DNA from: Bursaphelenchus xylophilus
Lineage: Eukaryota; Nematoda; Chromadorea; Rhabditida; Aphelenchoididae
Assembly: GCA_904066235.2 (NCBI GenBank)
Contig: CAJFCV020000001.1
Location: 4,650,001-4,714,000 of the forward strand
Length of the DNA stretch: 64,000 bases
Reading direction: 5' to 3'
In this document: piece after piece, positions 1 through 13,959 of the stretch
Position numbering within the stretch: position 1 is the first letter of the stretch
Layout: every line of letters begins with the position of its first letter
Program-made: the position numbers and the translations under genes
Notes under the pieces: generated by a model
Seen by the model: the letters and a program-made list of their open reading frames with translations, nothing else
Database searches by the model: none
What the model was told of the DNA's origin: nothing

Positions 1-3000
1 GCTCCGCAATTACCCTGAATCGAACTCAATTCGATTGCAAGTCAATTTCAAGCACCAACTGGTCCTTTATCCCTGCCATAACAACCCAAATTCCATCCCT
101 GTCCCATGGCGCTGGCCCCCATAAACCGCCGCATTTTGTCGTCGCCAAAAAATTAAATAAGCTCGAAAAGAATTTAGAATGGGGGGTTAGTTTTCTTCAG
201 GCCAAAACACCCCTCAAAAAAGCGAATTTTTTTGTTTGAATCTCTCTTCTCTTATAATGTATGTAGAAGTAAGTGAAGTGACGAAACTCCGGAGCCGGGC
301 AATGCTCCGGGACATAAAGAACCCGAAAATTGTGTGTTCTTATGGTCTTCTCTCCTTCATTTCGCCTCCAAAACGAAGCAGCCTGAACAGCCAGAGGAAC
401 GAGCGGATCGGTGCGAGCAATTCCACGGATCCCGCGACATCCGAAGGCCTCGCGATCTTGAAAATCAATGGGGAGAGCACCTTTTATATTCACCTTGATA
501 GAGGTGGTCAAGGTGAACAAAAAATGAAATTCCTCAAAGAATTGATGTCCAGACATCTCAAAAATGGTCTAAAAATTCTATTCGCTCTCAGTTTTTGGAG
601 AAATTGCCCAAAAATTGAAAAATTTTAGCAAAATGCCCTGAGGGAAAATTTTTGACTTCTCCATTAAAAAGAAAATTTTAACTGTTGAAGGTGTCTAACA
701 TGCATTTAAGATTTTTTTCATACCTCCTAGCCCCATCGGAGTAAAACAACCTGGAGAAATTTTCTTTTTTATGTCATCACCTCCTAGTACAACATAAACG
801 GGAATCAAAAAATAAACCAATGAGCTTCAGTTGGAAGTTTCGAGGGCTCAACAGGACCTCAAGAATTAATGCTTAAGAACCTCTCAGCCTGACGCAGCCC
901 GCATTTCCTTGCGAATTAACATCAGAACTTTGTCGAGGCTGAGGAGGGCCGGATGAACAATCTCGCTTGGGCCGTTTGGTAGAAAGTAAGCGGCGCACTT
1001 TACGCATGAATAAAGTGTAGGCCGTCTTCGTCTCCTCCTCGGCCAACAAACCTCTCGACTTTTGTGTGTGGCGTTTATTTATGGAGGGGGGCATAAGTGC
1101 GGGAACCGGTCCGATTTTCTTGTCCTTGGGCCCGGAATTGGATGGCATTAGGGTGGAGGAAAGGGGGATGGGTGCGCGTGGCGGCGGATTAGGAGCCAGC
1201 TTCGGTGACCTGTTTTTGTATTCAAACACACAAAAGAGAGGTTCTCGGAAAGCTCGAGGCCAATTTTGGGTCTCAACACGAAAACCGGGAACGTCTCGAA
1301 AGCCGGCTATACCGAGTAATTTTAGGCTATTTGAAATGGGAGACAATTTTTTCCCCCAAAATAGGAAAATTTCCAAAAATCCCCGAAGTTAAATTTCTTG
1401 TATAAAATGTCGCCTATTCCTTCAAAATATTTCAACACTGATTTAAACCCAAGGTATTTAAAATACGACTGAGCCACATCGACCAAAAAACGCCTTCCAT
1501 TACTCAAAAAACTCCAAAATAATTTTCTTTCGTATAAAATGTCACCCGCCACAAATCGAAAAAATCGAGATACAGAAGGAAAACGTAATTTGCAGAAGCT
1601 CCAAGCGAATCAATTATACAAAAACAACAGAAATTAGTGTATCCCCAGCAACGTAGTGCGGGAAAGTGAAGTAAAAGATCTGCAAAAACGGATTCGAACC
1701 GTTGAAAAACGGATTCTTCCGTGGAAATCCAGTCATCTTCTACGAGCCTATTTTGAACAAAGTCTAAATTGAGAAAAACCACGGTCGTTACATCCGCAAA
1801 TCAGTTGCTATAGTCATTTATATTACTTAAGACCGGATAGAGAGCTTTCAGGCTGATCTCATGAGTAATATCATCGCTATTTCGAAGACTTAAGGTCTTC
1901 GAATCCGAGAACAGAGTCCCTGGTTATGGAAGCCGCCGGTCCGCTGGCTGTATAACATAACAAATGCGCGTCGGAATCGATTCAATGGGATAAGATTTGG
2001 GGCTGGTTGGGTGGGGATTTAGGGGAGGTCATAAGGAAGTGCGAAGAGAGTAAAGAGAAAAAAGGTAAATGGAACGAAATGGTATGAAAAGGAACTTTCC
2101 TCTCGCTTCGCTTCTCCGGACATCAAAAAATATTGGATATCGGATCAAGAAAAACAAAAGGATTGGCTTTGATCAGTGGGACAAGGATAATATTCGGATT
2201 TTTAGAGGTTTAGAGAGTTTTGAGAAGAAAGGAAAGGATTGTAAAATACGCGCGGTAAATTTTTTTATAGTAGAATAATTTTCTTTTAATTTCGATTGTT
2301 CTAAAATACGAAAAATAATTTTCTTCTAAACTCCACCTAAAGCTCCAAAAATTTTAAAAAATGCCAAATTTCGTCCAAAAAATGGACAAAAAAGTAACGA
2401 GTAATTTTTTCCCCAGCTCCAAAAACCCTGCAAATCCAGTGATCTTAAAAAATTCCGCTTGAATTTTTCGTGGAAATCCATGAAACTTGCTACAAAGCCA
2501 GGGGCGATAAATATTGAAAAAAGCTTCGGTTCGCATTCCATGACGTCACAATAGCGTAACTCGTAAATATATAAATAGCCAGGAGGGATAGATACTTTTT
2601 CAAGACTATTTTAGGAATTCTAAAGGCGTCGGAAATATAGGAAAAATTCGAAAAATAATTTTTTGCAAAACTACAAAAGAAATGATGATTTTTCGGAAGA
2701 CTGATGACTCAAGAGTCCGCTGAGCTGGCGGACCGGTGACTGACCACTGGTCAGTCTTGTTCAGTCATCACGGAACTCTAGGCGATCCAAGGATTCAATG
2801 ATTTTTCGATTCGAATTTGGGAAAGCCCAATATATCAAGTGTAAAAAAAGGTTGGGCCGTTTGCGTGTTATTGATTTCCCACGTACTATCTCTACATGGG
2901 GGTAAAAGACGCCCAGCCCACACTCTCGCACACAACATAACGGGACCCGATGAGTAGGCTCGAGGATAGGGAACAACAAGGAATAAAGAATTTGGGGCAG

Positions 3001-3796
3001 TTGGAGGACTTTTAAATGAGCTGGATTGAGGCGCTTTTTTCGGATGCAAAAAGGACGAAGGAAACACTAGGGGGGAGAAGAAACGACGACGCGGCTGAAA
3101 GGTTTGTGAACATAAATCGATGACCTCTCAATTTACTCACCGGCTCTTCTCGGGGCGGCGCTCTGGCTGCTCCTGTGCCACGCAATACTCTCTCCCAAAA
3201 CAACTATACTCCTTTTATGCGCGCTATTATTGGAGGAATCGGGGATGGGGCCGCGACTCTACTTGGGAACATGCCGTCAAGAAAACACTAATGATGAGTA
3301 ATCATCCCCACTTACTCGAACATCGTCTTGGATTGGAAGCGCCGAAGAAATTAAAAAATCTCATTTTTCAGGGTTTCAAATAATGGGATGCAGATTGCCG
3401 TCGTATTTTAAAATCTTTCAGACCATATAGCACAATATAAAATTCTGAAATACGAAGTAATCACAGTCCCTAAATTTCTACAGCCAAAAAAATCGAAAAG
3501 TCATCAAAAATCGCAAAAAATTCAAATTTTAGGCAGGAAATCTTAAGACAACAAATGAACTTCCTGTTTCCACGCCCGAATCACATGCCTGCCTTCTCTT
3601 CTAGCTTACAACCCTTTTGTAAATTCTCCCTTCAGACAAAAGCCTCCATTTTTCAGAAGTTCTTTGAGTCAGAGACCAAAAAAGTGAGACTAAAACAATA
3701 TCGTATATCTTCTAAGCGCACAAGCGTACATAAAAACCAACATGCATATACACACCCCAGGACACTCCCTTTCATTTCATGCACGCACAATTTGCG

Positions 3797-3818
3797 CGCC
3801 CGGCCCGTCCGCCGGGCG
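3797..3818. repeat. GC-rich hairpin
   Basis: CGCCCGGC and GCCGGGCG form a perfect 8-bp stem around a 6-nt loop. It stands out in AT-rich DNA and lies in a GC island followed by a CA-rich tract at about 3880-3905. Function unknown. Confidence 0.5.
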
Positions 3819-6800
3819 AACGCACATTTCCGTCACTTTCTCTCCGCCTCGCCGCCGCCCGCTTCGAGTGGACGTTCCCCCTCACACACACAAACACCCA
3901 CAAGAAAACAGCAGACATGACCAGAAAAAAGAGCGAATGAAATGTATTTCCATCCATTTTTTTATTTTTGAAACGGACAATTTAAAGGAAAACCAAGAGT
4001 TTTTTCAAAAGAGCGGAGGCATTAAGATTAGAAGAAAAAGCGGTAAAAATGGATCTCGTTCGAAAGCCCGTCGCCGGCCCAAGATGGTGGTCGATGTTGG
4101 GGGATGTGAGGATCGTCGAGGAAGGCGGTATGCAAATCTGGGGAGAATTTTAGGCGGGAAAACCGAAAGGGAGAAATTTTTTGGGGGAATTTCCAGGGAG
4201 AAATGGGAAAATCTTCGAGCCTTGAGCAAAAATGCGGGAGAAAAGCGGAAAAATGGGTAAAATACGAAGTAAAAACAATGACAATGCTAAGGAAGGACTC
4301 TATGGTAACCCATGGCAAAAAATTAAGTCATTATGACACCTTTTTTGGACATTTTTTAAAAGGATTAAATTAGAGTAAAATACAAGTTTCAGATGGAGCA
4401 GCTACGCAGGTGATGACAATAAAATTAATTTAGATGGTCTGCAGATGCGATAAAATAAAAAAATTGAGGCGATTTTTTGAAAAAAGAATTCGAAATTGTG
4501 GTGTGGAATAGGTACCTACTACAATATCAAACGGCTAAATGATAATAAAATACGAGTTAGCCTTCCATAAAATTGTCATCAAGCTGCTCTACGTAGAATG
4601 TGGATGCAGTATAACTACAAGTCGAACCGATTTCTCCGGAGAAATTTTGGGAAATCCAAAATTTTCTCTGTAGGATGACTAGTGTCGTACGTAATAAAGA
4701 AGTGTATGCACGCTTTCGCCCTGCATCTTTACAATTGTGATTTTATACGTACAGGACTACTGGGAGTATCACTAAGCATCCCTCACCAAATATGGGCCCG
4801 GCGCAGGAGGGCCTCGTCCGGTTAAAGAGTTGTTATGCAAAGGGGGGATGAAAAGGATGGATAGGAGGAAGAACAAAGTCTTTTCCTCCGTCTTGTGAGT
4901 ATTTTATGCGAGGGGCAATATCGCGGTGTGTTCGGAGCAATATTTTTGTGTGTGTGACTCCAAAAGCAATTCCTCCACTCGCCGCCGCCGCGTGCTTCTC
5001 CTCCATCTTCTCTCTCTCGCTCCGTGAACAATAACTCCGGAGCGAAGCCAACCGCCGGCCCCGGCGCCTTCTCTCAATTTTCGGTCTCGAAAACACAAAT
5101 CACGGACATGCAAACGTAGTGGAGACCGAGGTTTGTTCCCGAAGTCATCATGGCCCCGGGAATTCGCTTCGGGAATTAAGGGCGGAAAGGATAACGTCAA
5201 AAGATGAAGGCGGCTCATAAACAAGGCCGTGGTGCCTGATCAAACTGATCTTAAAATAGCTACGGTGGCGTTACGGACAAGCCACTAGCAAAAGTCTCTG
5301 ATTTTTTGCAGGAAAATTGAAAGATGTGGACAAAACAAAAGCTGGCCATCAGATCCCGAGTACGATATATAAAAGAAGATGCCGTAATCAAAACACAGCA
5401 TCTAAAACTCTAAATCGAACATGTACGTCTTAGTCCGCTGTGTTAGAAATCTACAAAGAGAACCAAAGTTTGAAACCCTAGGCAACTGCCAGTTGCCAAT
5501 TTTTAATAAAAAACTACAAATTTTAAATCATCATCAAGTACAATATCAAAAAGTTGTCGTATCTGAGTTGGCAATGCTGATAGCTTCCTCATATTATATT
5601 TCTGGCAGAGCTAAAGTATTTCTAAATTTCAGCCATCCCGCAACGCTCCAATAACCTATTCGACAACCTGCTATCGTCCTGATCAAGATTTATCATCAGG
5701 TCTCGAGTACAATATAGAAAACATCCCATATACGGATTCACTGTGTTTACAGCTCCTAATGCAGAATGAAGAGATAAAGTAGAGGCTTTGAGAATCCAAA
5801 GCATTCCACATCGCTTCAATAAACCTCTCGCCAACCTTCATTCTTCCCATCCATTCCCGGAAAACTCTCAAAATCTTTTATTCAGATTTTAGCGGCGAAT
5901 GAAATTAAATTACAGTTGTGACACTTAAGAGGACGGAAAAGGGACCGCGAAGGGGGGAAGAGTAAAGGCCCAAAATCGAGGTTGGAGCCTAATCCGAAGG
6001 CCGTGCGAATGGTGTTTGTTATATATTGGGGAGTCTAATGTTTCGAGTGAGAAGAAGGCGGCGGAAAAAAGTTAAAAATTTATTGGAAATCCGCTTTTGG
6101 TGGGGGCAATTGGACGCAGGGATGGATAACAACATTCTGGGGGACCTAATGGGCCTGTAGCCGGATGTTGAGGGAAAACATTGCGAGCTTGCTGAAACAA
6201 AAATGCCAATGTTTTCTGGGGGCGGAAGAGTAAATATAGACGCGGCTTTGAATTGAGTGTTTTGAGCAGTCAATTCATCTTCAGGTTCATACAGATTTCA
6301 TATCAAAATGATACCAAATAATCCTGATGTCCAAGACGAAAAAAAATAAAACTAGGCAATGAAACTTGGCACAAATTGAAATTCCAATTTTATAAAACGC
6401 ATAAAAAATTTTTAGCGTATGATTGGCAGAAATCATCAAGATTTATAGGTTGAAGGGTGCAGTAAATTAAATTTGTTTGCGAGTTTAAGGATGAAAACGA
6501 AGATTCTTTACAGCAAAAAATAAATTTTTACTAGTCAAAACTTGCAAAAGCGTAAACGAAAAACTTTTTTTTCTCTGATCATCTCTCATTTTCATAGTCT
6601 CTGATCTACTGTAAAGAAAATATAAAATGATGAGAAATGTTAGAAGAAAAATAATTTTTCAGCCGTATCGCTGCAAGTTTTGGTGCAAAAATTTGATTTT
6701 TTGTGAAAATATTACACTCTGCACTCTGAATAAATGTGTCATCTTCAAAATGACAAAATTTTTTCAATTTTCGGCAAGATTTGACCTAAAAATCTCGATG

Positions 6801-8249
6801 AAAATCTAGAGTATGAGATAGAAAATAAAAAAAAAAATGCCAAAAAGTTTCAAATCAAAAAATATATTTAATTTTTTGTCACAACCAAGTCACCACATTC
6901 ATATTCTCTCTAATATCCTGAATTTTTACTCAACATGACTTATAAGAATTTCAATGTTCCACAACGTCCATGCCTCGAATTACAAGCGAAAGCCAAGTGA
7001 ATTCTCATCTCTTATACTTTATTGAACCCATTAAGCACCTGCCATTTGGATTCGGCGTTTCCCCAGAACCTTTTTTTCTCACGCTAACTCAAATTTCAAA
7101 TGAATAATAGACGTTCCGGGAACAGCAGACAACAATTGGCCATGTATAACATGTTTATGTGCAAGCGTTATTGGAAAGGGGTTCGAAAACAATCTGGATT
7201 GCGTAGAAAGTAATGAGAAGTTGTTGTTACCGATTATGAAAGCGGTAAACAATTATAATACATAGTAATAGACACTCAAAAAATCCTTTTTTTCCAAAAA
7301 AGTTTAATTTTTAAGACGCATTTTTTTTCATACTGGTATACTCAGATTTTCCTTAAATTTCGCATATAGCCTTGATATAGGCCTCAAGTCAGCCCCTTAA
7401 AATTTTAGCCCACATTTACAGCCGTATCATTGATACTACCCATTCTCTTTTTGAGAGAGTATGGAAAATGAGGAGAGATGGTCAGAGAAAAAGTTTCTTT
7501 TACTATATCTTTTTAAGTTTTATATGGAGAAAAAATGTTTTTGTGGAAATAGAAAAGGCCAAAAAATATTTTTTTTGTGACCGACTCTCCCTGTTTTCAA
7601 AAGTCTCTAGTCCGCAAATATGTATTGTTTAATGGAATTCATTGGTGACTGATTTAAAGTAATATGCCAAACTTGAGGAAAACCGGATTCTGAGAACTTG
7701 AATTTAAAAAAAAATTCCATCAAAAATCCTGTTGGGGAAATCCAAAAAAAACAAAATTTTGAGTTAACTCTATCCAAACGTAGCCACAAAAATTGCTACC
7801 CACCTCGTTCTCGTGATGCTTTTCCTCAATGGATTTCTCATCCATCTCTTCATCCACATGAATTTCGTTTTCATTCACCTCCGACTCCATAATTTGACAG
7901 CTATTCCTTATGTGCCGCTGCTAATAATCCAACGGAAAGTGATGATTATGATGGGACGTTTGGGGGAATATTCATTAAACAACAGTATTTGCGAATTTCC
8001 TGCAGTAAATAATACATGAAATACGTGGAGAGTTTCGGGAATAACGCGAAGAAATGTGTTCATAAATATTGTAGCGGTCTACAACTCTGGGGTTAAAAAT
8101 AGTGATAAAAATGTGTAAAAAAATTAAAAAATAATATTACTAAAAAAGGGATGCTCTTGACGCAAAGTCATCAAAAAATACAAAGAAAAATTCAATTCCT
8201 TTCATAAAATTTTTTTAAAAAGTCCTCCGATCGTGGCGAAATCACCCAA

Positions 8250-8545
8250 AAAAACGTTTTTTTGGCCGTAAGTTTGCCAGTTTCGCACGAAAAAAATGAT
8301 TTTTTGTGGAAACATTACCCTCTACGGCGGAAATAGGTGTGAAATCTTTCGTTCCAAAATTTGTAAAAAAAAATTAATTTTTTTTTAAATTTTACAAAAT
8401 TTCAACTAAAAATCTCGGCCGTTTATGCAAAGCGCGAGTCAAGAATCTCGAGTATGCCTTATCGTTAGAAAAAATTATGCGAAAATTGTGCCAAGTTTTA
8501 CGAAAATCTGAGCGTCGCACTTGGACTACTCCCCGTGAGTCAAAA
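8250..8545 (-). repeat. decayed half-copy of the 11845-12291 MITE family
   Basis: Read on the opposite strand, this matches the left half of the 11845-12291 element. Shared blocks include the reverse complements of its 'taccctctacggt' and 'tagtttcgcgcg' segments and the terminal block 'aaaatctgagcgtcgcac' near 8503-8520. The right terminus is present and the other half is lost. Confidence 0.6.
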
Positions 8546-10579
8546 AATTAACAAAAAAAATTTTTAGCTCAAAAATCAGGCACCAAAAAGTACTCTAAAA
8601 AAGCCGTAATCACCACCAATTTCCCACGTTGCGAAACCTGATAACCTCGAGAGTTTTTCGAGCAGAAAATGGTTCGAATCACGGGCAAAAAAAGGGAGAT
8701 TAATTTGGCTATGACGTCACAAGTTTGGGGCGAGAGAAAGTTGGAAAATAATCGATTAAAATAAACTTAGTTTTTGCCAAAAATTAACATAAAAATTAAG
8801 GATAATTTAGTAGCAAAAATGACGTGAAAAAAGCCGTGATGCTTAGTAATGGCTGCCATTTTGGAGGGATATGAGAAAAAAATTGAAAATAAAAGGGCTT
8901 ATGGAGGATGATTAGAAAATGAGTGACTTGTAAGCAATTTAATTTTTAAAAATACATGTGGTAGCGAAGAAAAGAAGGATTTTGGAATTTGCAGAAAAAT
9001 GCTAAATTTGCTTTTCCAATGTAAAAAATAAAATATGTAAAGATAAAAATGCCAAGATTTCTTGGCAGGATTAAATCCGTTAGAGAAATTCTAGAAAGTG
9101 AAACAACATTAATACGGCTTATGTCTAATTTTAAACTTTGTTTTCTCAGATAATATTTAATAATCAGTTTCTCGCAGCTTTCTCTTCAAGGATTGGTATG
9201 TGGCCTAGAGTAACAGTCGTGCAAAAAATCAAAAGGTTAAGGTAATGCCTTTCTAAACCAAAAAATTTTTAAAATCGAATTATCTCGATGGTTCCTGCAA
9301 AACGTAACTCAAAAATTGGTCATATGTTTTATGAAGACCTACTTTAAGTTTGTGCAAAGTTACATAAAAATCTGAAGACCAATTTTTAAGAAATTGCTAT
9401 TTTTGGTTGTAAACAATGGTCCATATTGTAATCAAAATTCTTTTGTCAAAAACAAGGCTAAAATTAGCTACACTGAAAAGTCAACATAGTACACCCCACA
9501 AGCCGTCAAATCGCCACGTCTGATCAGTCCACGCCAACCCGAGGCGATGCATTTCTCAGGTGAAGAAACGGCCGCGGAAAGCGCAAAAAGAGAGGGCCCT
9601 CAATTAGAGCAAGGTCGAGACTCTGTCCACAGGAAAAAAGAAATCTTATTCGAAATGAAACACAGGCCTTTGAAAGTTCTATAAAATTATAGGAGACGGA
9701 GAAAAAAGGAGTGTACTTTGGAGACCCTCCGGGGATTTTGATAGACTGTCCTTGTCAAGTGGAGAAGGTTTTGGAATAAAGAAGGAGAAATAGAGACAAG
9801 CAAGGCTATTTGAACAACAAAATAAAAAAATTTAAGTTTTAGTAAATGACAAATAGAATTAAAAAATATTAAAAATTCTGACTAAACGACTGAAAAATAA
9901 AAAAAAATAAAAATAATAAAAAAAATCTCTGGCTGTCAATAAAAATAAAAAAAAAGAAAACACTTCGCGGCAAGCACAAAAATCCCAAAACTGCAAAAAA
10001 AATTTATTTTTTTAATCTAAAAACATCGATGATTTCTGCAAGCCGTCAAATAAACATTTCGCGATTTTTTTGTAAAATTTTGACATTACCACAAATCGAG
10101 TTAATCAAAAATGTTCCGAAATTTCCGATTTTCAAAAATGACGTCACTCTTTTCACCTTTGAACCCGGTTCCAATTTGATAAACAAGAATTCCAACCAAA
10201 AACGAATCAATAAGTTTTTCGGTCTTTCAAAAAACGAATTTTAAACAAAGACCGAAACAGAAAATAACACAAGACTTTCACACGCATAGTGCACTTTCTC
10301 TATTAAATTTCACAAAAAAACAGGCACTGGAAATGTGACTCAAGCTGTCTGGATAATACGGGGAAAAGAGGGGTGAGAAAAAAGTAAAACTTAAATATTA
10401 CAGCCTAAATTTTAGAGGGGTTTTGAGATAAAACAGTGGAAGAAATTGGGGGCCTTGTCGACCAGTTCCAGCGATTGGTGAAAAGACGTTTCTCGGCTAT
10501 ATATCCGCCAACCAAAACCGTCGAGTTCTTACCAACTTTCGGATAAAAGATCTCCGTTGTTTCTGCAAAGCGCGAGCTA

Positions 10580-11045
10580 GGGGAGATCTTTGACGGAAGC
10601 ATGATTAAACGGCTGGGTCAAATTTTTATTTCCTATGACAGATACGAGAACCATAGCCCATGTTTTCCAGAAGCCACCGACGTTTTTTTGATCGTAAGTT
10701 GTCGAAAATGTTTCTGCCATTTTTATTTTCCAAATTTCAGGTTCAATTACAATTGTGGCATAAACTTCTCTTCACAAAAATCTGATTTGTCAACGCAAAA
10801 ACAAAAAAGTTATGGGATAGAAAAGCCCGTCCGGACTCTCCTCTTTCGCATGCTCTCTCAAAAAAAAAGATCTAGAAATCGCGAGCTAGAACCTTCATGG
10901 TTTAATATGCGGCCTTTTCAGAACACGTATGCAGAGTTTGTACAAATACAAAACATCAAAGACTTGCCTTGTTTGGAAAAACCACTTAAAATTTTTTCTA
11001 GGTTCATTGAGATCTGAGCATCGCACTTCACGCACTTTTCTTGTA
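10580..11045. repeat. degenerate copy of the 11845-12291 MITE family
   Basis: Scattered blocks resemble the intact element: 'gcatgctctctc' at about 10848-10859, 'cgcgagctag' at about 10879, and 'gatctgagcatcgcac' at about 11011-11026. The 138-residue open frame across 10601-11017 is a by-product of this repeat and not a gene. Confidence 0.4.
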
Positions 11046-11844
11046 AATAAACTTCATAGACGACATAGACTATACAGACAACCACCAACAACAAAAACTG
11101 TGAGCAAAATTAAATCCCTAGACGTCACAATTTTGGCATTTCTAGCTGCAACGGCTAGCCAGCAACAAGTCAAAGAAGGAGGTCAATTTTAATAAAACTG
11201 AAAACGTTGAGGGAGACCGGTTGTGTGCCAAAAGTACAGAACTCCGTGTGCAGACTTCCCATATTTTTCAGACATAAAATATTAAAGAAAGTAAAAAGAG
11301 CTTTGGCTAAAAACAAATGCTTCAAAATAACTGAAAAGAGTAATTTCTACTTTGGAGATTCCGAGCAGAGTAATAAAAAGTCACCAGTTAATTGAATTCG
11401 AACTCAATAAACCGTTAATGACACTGATGAGAGGTAATGATTTCTCAGCCGAAAACTGCTTGTAAAATACGAAAATATTACAAAATTTCGAATAAACAGT
11501 GGTGCTGGAATAGGGGAAATTAAGCCGTTACATTGCTTAAAATCGATTATCCACCAATGAGAAGAGGATTATCCGGGCTTCGAAGAGTCAGAATATATTG
11601 TTTTAGTAATTTAGAATTGCAAGAAAACAGAGTAACTGCAAATATTTTGTTGGCAAAAGAATAATAGGCAGGTCTTTGAGACAAATAAATTTTGATGATA
11701 TTGCACGTAAACTTGGTGTACATTGAGATTAGAATTGTCTATTTGTAAGATATATTCAACGTTTTTAGCTAGCGCTTTTCATAAATTGAATCAATTTTAA
11801 GGCTGACTTCAGACGCCAAAATTCCAGATTTTTCTTCGAGCTTA

Positions 11845-12291
11845 CAGGGGAAGTACCCCATGTGCGACGCTCAGATTTTGATGAAACTTGGCACAAATTT
11901 AGAACAATTTTTGCTAAAATATATGCGAGAATCCTAGTTCGCGCTTTGCAGAAACCACCGAAATTTGTAGATCGAAAATCATCGAAAATTTGACAATTTT
12001 TGCCGAACTTCGGCACAAAAAGTTTCATGCCTATTTCTACCGTAGAGGGTACCGTTTGCATAAAAAATCAATTTTCCGCGCGAAACTAGCAACGTTACGG
12101 CCAAAAAGTGTTTTTCTCTTTGACCGCTCTCCACGTTTAGCGTGCTCTCTCGTCGGCAAAAATCGTTTGATATCTCGGCGGCGCCCGCAAAACGCGAGCT
12201 AAAACTTTCAGGAATTGATATTTAGTCCATACCCGACGTGTGTGCAAACTTTAAAGAAAATCTGAGCGTTACACTTGGGGTACTTCCCTTG
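11845..12291. mobile_element. MITE-like element with terminal inverted repeats, best copy of an abundant family
   Basis: About 447 bp bounded by imperfect terminal inverted repeats of roughly 35 nt. The left end reads CAGGGGAAGTACCCCATGTG and the right end, reversed, CAAGGGAAGTACCCCAAGTG; both continue into 'acgctcagattt'. TTA precedes or follows each end, consistent with a TA or TTA target duplication. There is no transposase frame, so it is non-autonomous. Fragments with the internal block 'gcgtgctctctcgt' recur through the window (near 8.3, 10.8, 12.6, 15.9, 32.5, 36.8, 38.5 and 39.2 kb), making this its most abundant repeat family. Confidence 0.75.
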
Positions 12292-13804
12292 TTAGTAATA
12301 CTACATACACATATGCGTATGTAATAATGACCTGTTTAAATTTTGGAATATAACGTTTTTTTCAATATTTGACCATGAACGTCACGATGCAACGTTACGA
12401 ACCCACAAAGACAAGGACTTTCATTACTATAACCTAGCATTCAGATTTTGAGCACCTCCTATTAAGGATGCTCTCAAGGGATGAGGCTCGAGTTAGCATC
12501 TCATTTTGTATACGTGTCTTCACAAGTATAGCACTTAATATTTTTATCTCGCACGTTGCATGAACACCCAAGATATTCCTTGGTATTTGCTGTCGAGATA
12601 ATACGCGAATGCGGAGAGTGGTCAGAGAAAAACCCCTTTTTGGCCATATCGCTGACAATTTTGTGTGGTAAGAGTTGACTTTATGTGGAAAAGGTTTCTT
12701 TTTCGTTAGAAATAGTGCTAGAGCTTCTTATACCAAAATTTCAAAAAAAGTGTTAAATTTTCATCATTTTTCAGATTTTAAATGTCAATGATTTTTGGGC
12801 CATGTGAGCTAAAACCCTCGCATGTTTGTTGAAAAAATTTAGTAAAAGTCTGTACCAGGTTTCATCAAGATACGAGGTTTACATTTTCAATCCTTCTCAA
12901 TGGATTGGGCGTCACGTTTTGGGCAAAAAATATCCTCTAGAATATTCTATCTTCTCCCAAAAGATACTCTACCCATTACACAATCCGTAGTCCCCAAAAA
13001 TACGTGTGATTATCTCCCCTCCAAGGCATGCCCATTTCAAAAGACGCTGTTTTGTACTTCGCATCCCCAACAAGTTTCGTAAAGACCAAAGTTTTGGTGA
13101 CCGGACCAAAAATAAAAAGAAAAGCAAACTCTTGAACGTTCGTAGCCATAACCCAAAACTATACGTGCTCTTTCCCATCCCTCTCCTATTTGCTATTCCG
13201 ATGACGCGAACTCAAAATGTAATTACCGCACTGATAATTGGGGCGATCCCGGCCGCCTGTGTGAAATTTAATCCCGATGAGAGACTTAGAGCAGGGGGAG
13301 CAGCCTTTTTTCGAAAACTTTTCTTTGTCCGATTCAAGCGAATGGAAATTTATAAATGAAAATACTCCCGGAGAAAACAAACAGGATGCCTTTTTTGGGG
13401 GCAACCAAGAAAACATTATACATTCCAGCTCCAAACGGCCACAAAAATTATGTCTTACTGAGGCGAGGCTTCCCGAAGAGGGCATGGATTAGGGATTACG
13501 TCAAACCCAGGACAATGACAATTTTAACGAGATGCGGGACCTGAGTGTTCTGCATTGCAAGAGCTTAGACCAGAGCCAGGTTACACAGGAAATCACCATG
13601 AGCTTTGTAGGGTTTAGTGGGAATGTATTCATATTATAATAATATATTTCTTTTTGTCATAAAAATTTTGGAGTGATAATGACTCAATAAGCGATAGAAA
13701 ATTTAAAAAAAATTTTGATACAGGGTTGCATTTTTTTATCTCGCGACCTACTACACCACACAAAAAATAAAGCACTAGGAATTTCGTATGTGGCTTCTAA
13801 CATA
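12292..13804. other. gene-free stretch with repeat relics
   Basis: There is no supported gene. A diverged piece of the 11845-12291 family lies near 12600-12850. A short open frame from 13201 begins with a hydrophobic segment, but I could not extend it through splice sites or match it to a family. Confidence 0.4.
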
Positions 13805-13959
13805 TCAGTCTGTCGGGAAAATAACGGCGGATTGTCGCAGCAAAATGTCTCGCCTCGCCGCTATCGCGCGCCAAATCCCCAGCCGCGGCTTTTAGTCGCA
13901 GAGCGATGATGGGCGATTCCAAGGCGCGACGATACGCCGGTATTTTCCCGACAGACTGA
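13805..13959. mobile_element. 155-bp MITE, TCAGTCTGTCGGG family
   Basis: The perfect terminal inverted repeat TCAGTCTGTCGGGAAAATA / TATTTTCCCGACAGACTGA is flanked by a TA dinucleotide on both sides (13803-13804 and 13960-13961), the target duplication of Tc1/mariner-type elements. The interior is GC-rich and partly self-complementary and encodes nothing. A second copy with the same ends lies at 57945-58083. Confidence 0.85.

Larger units (their letters stand above)
1..11844. other. long gene-free AT-rich stretch
   Basis: I found no coding gene here. The open frames are short, lack recognisable domains and do not join through splice sites into a longer protein. The stretch contains decayed copies of the interspersed element seen intact at 11845-12291 (best around 8250-8545 and 10580-11045), short GC-richer islands near 1050-1200, 3770-3910 and 4970-5170, and several copies of the 9-mer TAAAATACG. 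The GC islands could be promoters or 5' exons of genes outside the window, but nothing shows that directly. Confidence 0.5.

Noticed and set aside
873..1376. 167-codon minus-strand frame
   Set aside because: Proline-rich translation of a GC island with no domain, signal or splice partners.
3742..4260. 172-codon + frame
   Set aside because: Composition follows the CA-rich and GC-rich DNA; no recognisable protein features.
10601..11017. 138-codon + frame
   Set aside because: It lies over a degenerate interspersed repeat.
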